Shown here piece by piece: positions 24,416 to 32,616 of a DNA stretch of 64,000 nt (the first letter of the stretch is position 1; each line of letters opens with the position of its first letter). The notes beneath the pieces were generated by a model that was given only the letters and a program-made list of their open reading frames with translations, ran no database searches and was not told the DNA's origin. The DNA is from Gilichinskyi gelida (GTDB lineage: Bacteria > Acidobacteriota > Thermoanaerobaculia > Gp7-AA8), in contig JBBPII010000002.1 of the NCBI GenBank assembly GCA_038040385.1, positions 62,001 through 126,000 on the forward strand, given 5' to 3'. Both the position numbers and the translations under genes were made by a program.

Positions 24416-25894
24416 ATGACCTCGCGCCGATGGCTCACCGCCGCCGTGCCGTGGCTCATCGCGCTCGCCGGCACCGCCGCCGTGACGGCGATCGGTCACG
24501 CCATGAGGCTCAATCCGAACACGGTCGGATTCGCCTTTCTCATCATCGTGCTGGCTTCCGCGATGCGCGGCGGCTTGCTGGCGGGAACGGTCGCCTCGAT
24601 CGTAGCGACGCTCTGCTACAACTTCTTTTTCTTCCCCCCTCTCTACGCCTTCACCATCCACGAGCCCGCGAACTGGGTGGCGCTGGCGGCCTTCCTGGTT
24701 ACCTCCGTCGTCGTCAGCCGGCTGGTCATCGCGGCGCGCATCCAGGCCGGCAATGCCGAACAGCGTCGCAACGAGCTGGAGACGCTGTATGGACTGAGCA
24801 TCGATCTCTTCACGGCGACGAATCGCGTCGGCGCGCTCGGCGAGGCGGCAGGCCGCGCGCTCGCGCTTCTCGGCGCCGGCGAAGGAGGGCTCGTCCTCTT
24901 CGATGGCAGCCCGTACCGGCAGAAGGTGATCTGGTGGAACGGCGACAAGCCGGATGAGATCGAGGATCTCATCGCCGGCGCCGGCCGCCACAAAGAGCCG
25001 CTGGAGTTCCCCTCCCCTCTCGGGCGCGACGTCTATCTCCCGCTGATCATCGGCGGCAAGACGACGGGCGCGCTCGTGGCGCGCGGCACGGAAGCGTCGA
25101 AAGCGGCGCTGGTTTCGGCTTCCCGGCTGGTCGGCCTCGCGGTGGAACGAGAGAAGTTCATCGAAGAGAACGCGCACGTGCAGGCGCTTCGCGAAAGCGA
25201 AACGTTGAAGACATCGCTCCTCCGCGCGATCTCCCACGATCTGACGACGCCGCTCACGGCGATCACCATTCACACCGAGACGTTGCGACGCAAGGCGGAC
25301 GTCGATCCGGAGTTGAAGGAAGCGGTGGCCGGAATCAGCGGGGAGACGGGACGGCTGCGGCGGCGGATCGACAATCTGTTGTCGATGGCACGCCTCGAAG
25401 CGGGGAAAGCGAAGCCGCGCCGTGAACCGACGCCTCCCGCGGACCTGTTTCGTGCCGTGCGCGAGAACCTTCCGCTGGTCTTTCAATCGCGGCCGGTCAC
25501 CGTACGCGTCGAGGAGGACTGCCCCGATGCGAACGTCGATCCGTCGCTGGCGCTGGAGATCCTCGTCAATCTGATCGAGAACGCCCACCGCGTATCACCA
25601 GCCGACGCGGGGCTGGAGCTGCTGGCGCGACCGCATCCGCTCGATCCGTTGCAGGTGCGCATCGAAGTGCTCGACCGCGGTCCCGGGCTCCCGGTTGGGG
25701 TCGCGGACGCCGAGGGCAATCTCCTGGCCGGCGCGACGAGCGACGTCGCGCAGCGGGGCCTCGGCCTGGAGATCGCGCGCAGCCTGGCAATCGCCAACGA
25801 CGGCTCGATCGGCATCACCCCGCGAGAGGGTGGAGGCACCATCGCCCGTCTCGACGTTCCGGCGGCTCCGCTGCCGGCAACGGAGCCGGCATGA
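24416..25894 (+). CDS. Sensor histidine kinase, short KdpD-like
   Basis: 492-aa membrane kinase. DUF4118-type membrane domain at about residues 10-110 with four helices (FAFLIIVLASAMRGGLLAGT, LCYNFFFFPPLYAFTIHEP). A GAF-like domain follows (about 130-250). The H-box is in LRAISHDLTTPLTAITIHTE, the N-box is LVNLIENAHRVS, and the G boxes are DRGPGLP and RGLGLEIARSLA. The N-terminal KdpD/Usp domains of full-length KdpD are absent, so this is the truncated type. It overlaps the response regulator (ATGA). Potassium-related function is inferred from family and from kup downstream. Confidence 0.92.
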   Translation: MTSRRWLTAAVPWLIALAGTAAVTAIGHAMRLNPNTVGFAFLIIVLASAMRGGLLAGTVASIVATLCYNFFFFPPLYAFTIHEPANWVALAAFLVTSVVVSRLVIAARIQAGNAEQRRNELETLYGLSIDLFTATNRVGALGEAAGRALALLGAGEGGLVLFDGSPYRQKVIWWNGDKPDEIEDLIAGAGRHKEPLEFPSPLGRDVYLPLIIGGKTTGALVARGTEASKAALVSASRLVGLAVEREKFIEENAHVQALRESETLKTSLLRAISHDLTTPLTAITIHTETLRRKADVDPELKEAVAGISGETGRLRRRIDNLLSMARLEAGKAKPRREPTPPADLFRAVRENLPLVFQSRPVTVRVEEDCPDANVDPSLALEILVNLIENAHRVSPADAGLELLARPHPLDPLQVRIEVLDRGPGLPVGVADAEGNLLAGATSDVAQRGLGLEIARSLAIANDGSIGITPREGGGTIARLDVPAAPLPATEPA

Positions 25895-26580
25895 GCATCG
25901 CGCCTCTCATCCTGGTCGTCGATGATGACCCTTCGATACGCGAGTCGTTGGCGAGCGAACTGCGTGCCGCGGGCTACACCACGGCCATGGCCAGCGACGG
26001 ACTGGATGGCGTGCATGCCTTCCAGACTCACGGTCCCGAGCTGGTGATCACCGATCTCTCGATGCCGCGTTCGGACGGCTTCGAGCTGATCTCCGCGATT
26101 CGCGGGACGGCGCACACGCCGATCATCGTCATCTCGGTCCGCGGCAACGACGCGGACAAGATTCGGGCGCTCGATCTCGGAGCGGACGATTTCGTGACCA
26201 AGCCGTTCTCCGTCCCCGAGGTGCTGGCCCGCATCCGCGCGCAACTGCGGCGCATCGGCGGACCGGCGACCAAGACTCTGCTCTTCGACGATTTGTCGAT
26301 CGATCTCGAGCGCCGGCGCGTGGTGCAGGGCGGCCGGGACGTTCGATTGACTCCGACCGAGTACATGCTGCTCGAGCTGCTGGCGACGAACGCCGGGAAA
26401 CCGATCTTCACCGATCGGATCATCGCGCGGGTCTGGCGCGACGCGCCGGGCACGACCACCGACACCGTAAGAGTCCACATGAGCGCGTTGCGAAAGAAGA
26501 TCGAGCCCGATCCGTCATCGCCGCGCTACATCGTGACGGAGCCTTGGGTCGGCTATCGCTTCATCGCCGAGCCGGTATGA
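25891..26580 (+). CDS. OmpR-family response regulator, KdpE-like
   Basis: 229 aa. The receiver has LVVDDDPS, phosphoacceptor Asp in LVITDLSMP and Lys in FVTKPFSVPEVL. The winged-helix C-terminus has RLTPTEYMLLELLATNAG, VRVHMSALRKKIE and YIVTEPWVGYRF, the last typical of KdpE. It should receive phosphate from the overlapping upstream kinase. Likely targets are the direct-repeat sites at 24364 and 29124, which suggests autoregulation and control of kup. Confidence 0.93.
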   Translation: MSIAPLILVVDDDPSIRESLASELRAAGYTTAMASDGLDGVHAFQTHGPELVITDLSMPRSDGFELISAIRGTAHTPIIVISVRGNDADKIRALDLGADDFVTKPFSVPEVLARIRAQLRRIGGPATKTLLFDDLSIDLERRRVVQGGRDVRLTPTEYMLLELLATNAGKPIFTDRIIARVWRDAPGTTTDTVRVHMSALRKKIEPDPSSPRYIVTEPWVGYRFIAEPV

Positions 26581-26691
26581 GGCCGTCTTCACGATCTCTT
26601 TAGACACATTTTCGGTTCTCCCCCGCCGATCCTTCGCATTCCTTAGCGACGGCTGTACGAGACGCCTGTTGCGATGAGTCAGGAGGTCGAG

Positions 26692-27111
26692 ATGACCACC
26701 ATGATTCATCCAGCCGTTTCCTTCGCCGACTCCCGCCACCATCCTCTGACGACCGCGGTCTTCGTCGGCCTGTTCTGGCTCGCGGCGGCCGCGCTGGTCG
26801 GCACGGCGCACACGAAGATCGATCCGCTCTCCGTCTCCGCCGGCTCGGCGGCGAGCATCGCCGCGGTGTTCATCAGCGCGTATTGCTACACCCGCCTGTG
26901 TGCTCGTCACGCGGGCATCACGCACGCGCTGAGCGTCGGAATCGCGTGGCTCGTCCTGGCCATCGCGACGGAGATGGCGATGACCACACACGTCGGACGC
27001 GGCTGGTACGACCTCATCGGAACGCCCGATCGTCCGCTGCTGCGCAACGTCTTCATGTTTGGTTGGGTGTTTGCGCCGGCCTTCTTCGCCCATCGGGAGG
27101 TCGGGGAGTGA
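26692..27111 (+). CDS. Small polytopic membrane protein, unknown
   Basis: 139 aa with about four hydrophobic segments (TAVFVGLFWLAAAALVGTAH, SAASIAAVFISAYCY, VGIAWLVLAIATEMAMT, VFMFGWVFAPAFF). AGGAGGT at 26681-26687 places the start at ATG 26692 rather than 26674. The promoter region carries no CATTAAG direct repeat. It sits between the two-component system and the kup stop, so it may be tied to potassium or osmotic response; that is inference. Confidence 0.7.
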   Translation: MTTMIHPAVSFADSRHHPLTTAVFVGLFWLAAAALVGTAHTKIDPLSVSAGSAASIAAVFISAYCYTRLCARHAGITHALSVGIAWLVLAIATEMAMTTHVGRGWYDLIGTPDRPLLRNVFMFGWVFAPAFFAHREVGE

Positions 27112-27152
27112 AACGGCCGAGCATCCTCCTGCTGTTCGTCGCCTACGGCTGA
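27108..27152 (+). other. 14-codon open frame overlapping previous stop
   Basis: GTG 27108 overlaps the previous stop (GTGA) and reads MKRPSILLLFVAYG before a stop two bases short of the convergent kup stop codon. It looks like the start of a truncated membrane protein gene or a leader peptide. There is no other support. Confidence 0.25.
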
Positions 27153-27154
27153 CC

Positions 27155-29062
27155 TCAGAACTCGATCTGGGCGCCGAGCTCCACCACCCTGTTCGGCGGC
27201 AGCCGGAAGAATCGCGCCGCGCTCTCCGCGTTGCGCATCATCGACGCGAAGAGCTTCTCGCGCCACGTCGCCATGCCGCTCGCGCGCGCGGTGACGATGA
27301 GCGTCTCGCGCCCGAGGAAGTACGTGGTGTCCATCGGCGGGATCTTCGGTCCGTGCTCGTCGTTGACTCGCTCGAGAAGCGCCGGAATGTCCTGCTCCTC
27401 CATGTACCCGTAGCGACCCGTGACTCTGTAAAGCCCTTCCCCCAGCTCCTCGAACTGCAACCGCTCGTCGTCCTGAAGATGCGAGACCTCTTCCGTGAGG
27501 ATCGTCAGCAGGATGACCTGCCGATGCAGGGCCTTGTAGTGCTTGAGGCTGTGGAGCAGGGCGGACGGAATGATCTCGCGCGTGCGATGCATGAACACGG
27601 CGGTTCCCGGAACGCGAACGGGCGGCCGGTGCCGCAGAGAGGCGACGAAGTCCTCCGGCGACAGCGCCCCTTCGCGAAGGCGCGCGTTGAGAATCTCGCG
27701 GCCTTTGCGCCAGGTGGTCATGATCGTGAACACCACGGCCGCGATGAGGAGCGGGAACCATCCGCCGTGGATGATCTTGAAGTAGTTGGCGGTGAGAAAG
27801 GCGAGGTCACCGATGAGGAAAGCGGCGGTGATCAGGCCCGCGCGCAACGCGCTCCAATGAAGGAGATCGCGGGCCACGACATACGCGAGAATCGTGGTGA
27901 TGAACATGGTGGTGCTCACCGCCACGCCGTACGCCGCGGCGAGATTCGACGAGCTGCGGAAGCCGATGACGAGCACGATCGTCGCCACCATCAGCGCCCA
28001 ATTCACAAACGGTATGTAGATCTGTCCCATCTCGGCGCGCGAGGTGTGAATGATCTCCATTCGCGGCAGATATCCGAGCTGGATCGCCTGGCGGGTGAGA
28101 GAGAAAACGCCCGAGATGATCGCTTGCGAGGCGATCACCGTTGCGATGGCGGCAAGGCCGACGAGCGGGTAGAGCGCCCACTTCGGGGCCAGGAGGTAGA
28201 ACGGGTTGTGCGCAGCCTCCGGATGCCGCAAGAGCAATGCGCCCTGTCCGAGATATTGGAGGACGAGAGCGGGACCGACGAGGTTGAACCAATCCACCTG
28301 AATGGGCTTCTCGCCGAAATGCCCGAGATCGGCGTAGAGCGCTTCACCTCCGGTCGTCACCAGGAACACCGCGCCGAGGACGAGAAAGCCATTCACTCCG
28401 TTGGCGATGAAGAACCGGATGGCGTAGAGCGGATTCAGCGCGAACAGCACCGACGGCTCCCACAAAATCCCGCGGATCCCGAGCACGGCGAGGGTGGTAA
28501 ACCAGAAGATCATGATCGGACCGAATACCGCGCCGACGCCGGCGGTGCCGCGGCGCTGGAAGACGAACAGGAGCACGAGAATGACGATGGTGATCGCCAG
28601 GACGTAGGGCTTGAAGAACGGGGTCGCAACCTCGAGCCCTTCGATGGCGCTGAGCACCGAGATTGCCGGCGTGATCATTCCATCGCCATAGAGCAGCGCC
28701 GCACCGAACACTCCCATGGCGATCAGCGCGCCTTTCACCGCCATGCGGCGCTGCTTGTCCATCCCCACCAGTCCCATGAGTGCGAGGATGCCGCCTTCGC
28801 CGCGATTGTCGAAACGGATGACGTAGACGTGATACTTGAGAGTCACCACCACGACGAGGGACCAGAAAATCAGCGACAGAACGCCGAAGATGTTTGCGCG
28901 CGTCAGCGCCACCGCGTGTGAGCCGTAGAAGCACTCCCGGACGGCATACAAAGGACTGGTGCCGATGTCGCCGTACACGATGCCCAAGGCAAGGAGGGAA
29001 AGGGAGAGCAGCCGCTTTCCGGCCGGTTCTTCCCGATGGGGTGAGGTCACTTCCTCGGCCAC
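27155..29062 (-). CDS. kup: Low-affinity potassium uptake protein, KUP family
   Basis: 635-aa K+/H+ symporter with about 12 membrane helices followed by a C-terminal cytoplasmic domain from about residue 460. Signatures are GIVYGDIGTSPLYAV, VVTLKYHVYVIRFDNRGEGG and ILALMGLVGMDK. The GDGMITPAISVLSAIEG motif near residue 125 is the family's core. The start ATG is 62 nt from the direct-repeat site at 29124, on the same side as its promoter. The neighbouring KdpD/E-like system makes it a probable target. kup and that system are separated by 2 kb. Confidence 0.95.
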   Translation of the reverse strand: MAEEVTSPHREEPAGKRLLSLSLLALGIVYGDIGTSPLYAVRECFYGSHAVALTRANIFGVLSLIFWSLVVVVTLKYHVYVIRFDNRGEGGILALMGLVGMDKQRRMAVKGALIAMGVFGAALLYGDGMITPAISVLSAIEGLEVATPFFKPYVLAITIVILVLLFVFQRRGTAGVGAVFGPIMIFWFTTLAVLGIRGILWEPSVLFALNPLYAIRFFIANGVNGFLVLGAVFLVTTGGEALYADLGHFGEKPIQVDWFNLVGPALVLQYLGQGALLLRHPEAAHNPFYLLAPKWALYPLVGLAAIATVIASQAIISGVFSLTRQAIQLGYLPRMEIIHTSRAEMGQIYIPFVNWALMVATIVLVIGFRSSSNLAAAYGVAVSTTMFITTILAYVVARDLLHWSALRAGLITAAFLIGDLAFLTANYFKIIHGGWFPLLIAAVVFTIMTTWRKGREILNARLREGALSPEDFVASLRHRPPVRVPGTAVFMHRTREIIPSALLHSLKHYKALHRQVILLTILTEEVSHLQDDERLQFEELGEGLYRVTGRYGYMEEQDIPALLERVNDEHGPKIPPMDTTYFLGRETLIVTARASGMATWREKLFASMMRNAESAARFFRLPPNRVVELGAQIEF

Positions 29063-29123
29063 GCAGTTCCCTCCGCACCAATCACGCGACCGCGGAGTGT
29101 ACGGCGAGGCCCATTCAGGAGAG

Positions 29124-29141
29124 CATTAAGAAACCATTAAG
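29124..29141. promoter_or_regulatory. Direct-repeat site CATTAAG-AAAC-CATTAAG upstream of kup
   Basis: Two perfect CATTAAG heptamers with an 11-bp period lie 62 nt from the kup ATG and 10 nt before the archease ATG. It matches the site before the KdpD/E-like operon. Distance and function favour kup as the controlled gene, though the archease start is also close. Confidence 0.6.
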
Positions 29142-29151
29142 ACGCCAACCC

Positions 29152-29553
29152 ATGTGGAGCATCGACCATCACACCGCCGACGTCCGCGTCACCATCACTG
29201 CCGACAGGCTGAGCGAGCTGTTCGCCGACGCCGTGCGCGCGCTCACGCAGGTGTTGGAGCCGGAAGGCTCCGCCAGCCGCCGCGACATCGTCTTCGGCGT
29301 GAAGCTGGAGGCCGCCGACTCCACCGCCCTGCTGGTCGATTTTCTGAACGAGGCGCTCACCGCGTCGCACATCCACCGGGTGGCCTTCACCGACGTCAAC
29401 TACCAATCGTTCGAGCCCACCAAGCTCGCCGCGACGCTGATCGGGCAGAAGGTCCGCGGCTTCGGCGAGGATGTAAAGTCCGTCACCTATCACGGGGCGC
29501 GCGTGACGTTCGGCGAGGATGGGTGGTCGGTGACGTTGGTGTTGGACATCTGA
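29152..29553 (+). CDS. Archease (RtcB activator)
   Basis: 133-aa archease that promotes guanylylation and turnover of the RNA ligase RtcB. Signatures are HHTADVRVTITADRLSELFA and an acidic Ca2+/metal site, with NLEAADSTALLVDFLNEALT and a C-terminal strand region. The stop overlaps the rtcB ATG by one base (TGATG), so they are translationally coupled, as often seen. It starts 10 nt after the 29124 regulatory site. Confidence 0.95.
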   Translation: MWSIDHHTADVRVTITADRLSELFADAVRALTQVLEPEGSASRRDIVFGVKLEAADSTALLVDFLNEALTASHIHRVAFTDVNYQSFEPTKLAATLIGQKVRGFGEDVKSVTYHGARVTFGEDGWSVTLVLDI

Positions 29554-30929
29554 TGCGCAAACAAGATCTAAACAAGCTCCACGACTGGCTCTGGGAGATC
29601 CCCACTACGTATCGCGCGGACATGCGCGTGCCGGCGCGCGTCTACACCGACGAGCGGATGCTCGACTCGATCCTCGGCGACCGCTCGCTCGAGCAGCTCG
29701 TCAACGTCGCCACCCTCCCCGGCCTGTGCAAGTACGTCATCGCCATGCCCGACGTGCACGAAGGCTACGGCTTTCCCATCGGCGGCGTGGCGGCGGTCGA
29801 CGCGAAGACGGGCGTGATCTCGCCGGGCGGCATCGGCTACGACATCAACTGCGGCGTGCGCCTGCTCCGCTCCGACGCACAGCTCGTCGACGTCCGCGAC
29901 TCGATGCGCAAGCTCGCGCACTCCATCGCCCGCGCCATTCCGTCCGGCGTCGGACGCGGCGGCTCGTTGACGCTGAGAGGCGACGACTTCGACCGCGTGC
30001 TCGCCGGCGGCGCGGCGCGGGCGGTGGAACTGGGCTACGGCGAGCCGGCCGACCTGCAGTCGATCGAGTCCGGCGGCCGCCTCGACGCCGCCGATCCCTC
30101 CGCGGTCTCGAACGACGCCAAGCAGCGCGGCGCCGATCAGCTCGGGACGATCGGCTCCGGCAATCACTTCGTGGAGATCGATGTGGTGGAGCACGTTTTC
30201 GAAAAGCGCTTCGGCATCGAGCAAGGGCAAGTCGTGGTGCAGATCCACACCGGCTCGCGCGGCCTCGGCCATCAGGTGGCCACCGACTACATCAAGGCCA
30301 TGGCCCGGGCGATGCCGAAGTACGGCATCGAGCTGCCAGACCGCGAGCTGGCGTGCGCGCCGCTGGAGTCGGTCGAAGGGCGGCGGTACCTGCAGGCGAT
30401 GTCCGCGGCGGCGAACTTCGCCTGGGCCAACCGGCAGATCATCACCGCCGGCATCCGGCGCGCATGGCGGCACGAGCTCGGCGCCGGCGCGCGGCTCGAC
30501 CTGCTATACGACGTCGCGCACAACGTGGCCAAGAGCGAGAAGTACGACGGCCGCAATATGGTCGTGCACCGCAAGGGCGCCACGCGCGCCTTTCCGGGAC
30601 AGCCGGTCCTGATCCCCGGCAGCATGGGGACGGCGTCGTACCTGCTGGCCGGCGCCGAGGCCTCGATGCGCGACACGTTCGGCTCGTCGTGCCATGGCGC
30701 GGGGCGGGTGATGTCGCGCACGCGGGCCAAGAAGGAGATCGACGGGCACGAGCTGCGCGCGCGTCTGGAGCGGATGGGCATCATCGCCGAGGCGGCGTCG
30801 ACGAAGGGGCTGGTCGAGGAGGCGCCCGAGGCTTACAAAGATGTCGACGCGGTGGTCGACGTCGTGGTCCGCGCTGGGATCGCCACCAAGGTCGCGCGAT
30901 TGAAGCCCGTGGCAGTGGTGAAAGGGTGA
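29553..30929 (+). CDS. rtcB: RNA-splicing ligase RtcB
   Basis: 458-aa GTP- and Mn2+-dependent ligase that joins 2',3'-cyclic phosphate or 3'-phosphate RNA ends to 5'-OH ends. The metal Cys and Asp are in GGIGYDINCGVRLLR. Histidines lie in GSGNHFVEID and HTGSRGLGHQVA, and the guanylylated His is in SCHGAGRVMSR. Length and motifs are standard. It is inside an operon with archease, then a fatty acid hydroxylase and a tungstate-binding protein, an unusual pairing. No RtcR regulator or RNA substrate is adjacent. Confidence 0.97.
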   Translation: MRKQDLNKLHDWLWEIPTTYRADMRVPARVYTDERMLDSILGDRSLEQLVNVATLPGLCKYVIAMPDVHEGYGFPIGGVAAVDAKTGVISPGGIGYDINCGVRLLRSDAQLVDVRDSMRKLAHSIARAIPSGVGRGGSLTLRGDDFDRVLAGGAARAVELGYGEPADLQSIESGGRLDAADPSAVSNDAKQRGADQLGTIGSGNHFVEIDVVEHVFEKRFGIEQGQVVVQIHTGSRGLGHQVATDYIKAMARAMPKYGIELPDRELACAPLESVEGRRYLQAMSAAANFAWANRQIITAGIRRAWRHELGAGARLDLLYDVAHNVAKSEKYDGRNMVVHRKGATRAFPGQPVLIPGSMGTASYLLAGAEASMRDTFGSSCHGAGRVMSRTRAKKEIDGHELRARLERMGIIAEAASTKGLVEEAPEAYKDVDAVVDVVVRAGIATKVARLKPVAVVKG

Positions 30930-31720
30930 TGGGCGCCCTCGCGGGCACCATCGCCGCCGCCTTCGCGCTCTTCCTCTTCCTGGAGCGCCGCCGCCCACTG
31001 CGACCTCCTGTCGAGCCGAAGCCTCGGCGAGTGGCGCGCAATCTCACGGTCGGCGCGTTCTCGTTGGTGGTCGCCTTTCCGCTGCAGCTCGTACTGCTGG
31101 TGCCGGTGTCGCGATGGGCGACGTCGCACGACATCGGACTGCTGCATGTGGGACGGGTTCTCAACCCGTCCGCCCGCATCGCGCTGGCGCTCATCCTCCT
31201 CGACTACACGCTCTGGATCTGGCACTGGGCCAGCCACCGCGTGCCGTTCCTCTGGCGATTCCACCTGGTGCATCACGTCGACCGCGATCTCGACGCCTCC
31301 ACCGCCCTCCGCTTCCACTTCGGCGAGCAGGCGCTGGCCGTCTGTTACCGAGCGGCGCAGATCGTCGTCATCGGCGCCGAGCCGCTCGCGGTGTGGATCT
31401 GGCAAATAGTACTTTTCGTATCAATTCTCTTTCACCACTCCAACGTCCGCCTGCCGGCGCGATGGGAGAGCGTGCTGGTGCGCTTGGTGGTCACGCCGCG
31501 CATGCATGGCATCCACCACGCGCAACGCGAGGAATGGACGCACAGCAACTGGTCGAGCATCCTCACCTGCTGGGATTTCCTGCACCGCACGATGGTGATG
31601 CGCGTGCCCGACGCGGAGATCCGCATCGGCATACCCGCCTACGACGATCCGCGCGAGGTGACCCTCGGACGCATCCTGCTGCTGCCCTTTCGGCGGCGGC
31701 GCGATGAGTGGACGAAGTGA
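30929..31720 (+). CDS. Fatty acid hydroxylase / sterol desaturase family protein
   Basis: 263-aa integral membrane di-iron enzyme. Four His clusters are in HWASH, HLVHHVD, FHHSN and HGIHHAQREEWTHSN. About four membrane helices are present; substrate could be a fatty acid or hopanoid/sterol-like lipid. The ATG overlaps the rtcB stop (TGATG) and its stop overlaps the next ATG, so the operon continues. An AT-rich run of rare codons (31403-31426: ATAGTACTT) lies in a predicted membrane helix. Confidence 0.9.
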   Translation: MGALAGTIAAAFALFLFLERRRPLRPPVEPKPRRVARNLTVGAFSLVVAFPLQLVLLVPVSRWATSHDIGLLHVGRVLNPSARIALALILLDYTLWIWHWASHRVPFLWRFHLVHHVDRDLDASTALRFHFGEQALAVCYRAAQIVVIGAEPLAVWIWQIVLFVSILFHHSNVRLPARWESVLVRLVVTPRMHGIHHAQREEWTHSNWSSILTCWDFLHRTMVMRVPDAEIRIGIPAYDDPREVTLGRILLLPFRRRRDEWTK

Positions 31721-32520
31721 TGCTCCGGCGCCTGATCTGCGCCGCGGCGATGGTCGTGGCCGCCTGCCGGACGGAAACGCCGCGGCGCTCGTTCCAGCTG
31801 GCCACCACCACCAGCGTCGAGAACTCGGGCCTGCTTCGCGTGCTCGCCGCCCGCTTCGAGCAACGGAGCGGAATCGCCGTGCATCCTTTCGTGGTCGGAT
31901 CGGGGAAGGCCCTGAAGATGGCCGAGGCGGGCGAGGTCGAGGTGACCATCACCCATGATCCCGAGGCGGAGGGCGCGTTCGTCGCCGCGCAGCGGCCGGA
32001 GCTCTACCGGCAATTCATGTGGAACGACTTCGTCATCGCCGGTCCGCCGGACGATCCGGCCGGCGCGAGGCAGGCCCGTTCCGCCGTCGACGCCTTCGCC
32101 CGCATCCATCGCGCGCGGGCGAAATTCGCCTCGCGCAACGACCGCTCCGGGACGCACACCGCCGAGTTGCGGCTCTGGCGCGATGCGGGCGCCGACCCGG
32201 CGGCCAACCCGCACTACCTGCGGCTCGGGCAGTCGATGGCCAGCCTCCTGCGGTCCGCGAGCGAGCTGCAGGCATACGCCCTGACCGACCGCGCCACGTA
32301 CGACGCGCTCGCCCCGTCGCTGGAGCTGCGCGTCCTCTTCGAAGGCGACCCGCGGCTGCGGAACGTCTACGCGCTCACGCTGGTCCGGCGCGACCGCGAC
32401 ACGCAGAACCATCGCGACGCGCGCCGCTTCGCGCAATGGCTGCTGTCCGCCGAGGGACGGCAGGCGGTCGAGCAGTTCGCCGTGGCGGGAAAGCGTCAGT
32501 TCCGCTGGATCGACGGTTAG
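31720..32520 (+). CDS. Tungstate-binding lipoprotein, TupA-like
   Basis: 266 aa, lipobox VVAAC at residues 12-16. The TupA fold starts LATTTSVENSGLLRVLAARF, followed by VGSGKALKMAEAGEVEV, THDPEAEGAFV, FMWNDFVIAGPPDDPAG, SRNDRSGTHTAELRLWRDAG and a late GDPRLRNVYALT. These match the periplasmic subunit of tungstate ABC importers. No permease (TupB) or ATPase (TupC) is adjacent, so it is an orphan or the transporter is encoded elsewhere. The ATG overlaps the hydroxylase stop by one base. Confidence 0.88.
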   Translation: MLRRLICAAAMVVAACRTETPRRSFQLATTTSVENSGLLRVLAARFEQRSGIAVHPFVVGSGKALKMAEAGEVEVTITHDPEAEGAFVAAQRPELYRQFMWNDFVIAGPPDDPAGARQARSAVDAFARIHRARAKFASRNDRSGTHTAELRLWRDAGADPAANPHYLRLGQSMASLLRSASELQAYALTDRATYDALAPSLELRVLFEGDPRLRNVYALTLVRRDRDTQNHRDARRFAQWLLSAEGRQAVEQFAVAGKRQFRWIDG

Positions 32521-32592
32521 TGGGGGTCAGAGCTTCACTTTTCACTTTTTCTACGTCATGTAGCGAAAGTGAAAAGTGAAGCTCCGACCCCA
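32521..32592. repeat. Long inverted repeat (GGGGTCAGAGCTTCACTTTT type)
   Basis: Arms GGGGTCAGAGCTTCACTTTT...TTTTTCTAC and GTAGCGAAAGTGAAAAGTG...GACCCC pair over about 32 bp with a few mismatches. It lies between convergent genes and can act as a bidirectional terminator. The arm sequence resembles known REP-type repeats of proteobacteria that share AAAAGTGAAG...GACCCC ends. No transposase is near. Confidence 0.8.
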
Positions 32593-32616
32593 TGTGCCAC
32601 GGGACGCCCGCACTCC

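Noticed and set aside
27059..28921. 620-codon open frame antisense to kup
   Set aside because: Asp/Arg/His-rich text typical of the antisense phase of a GC-rich membrane gene, with no recognisable domain; kup has all family motifs.
29154..29552. In-frame 5' extension of rtcB across the archease gene
   Set aside because: The upstream part is out of phase with the archease motifs and Arg/His-rich. The ATG at 29553 overlaps the archease stop and begins the true RtcB N-terminus.
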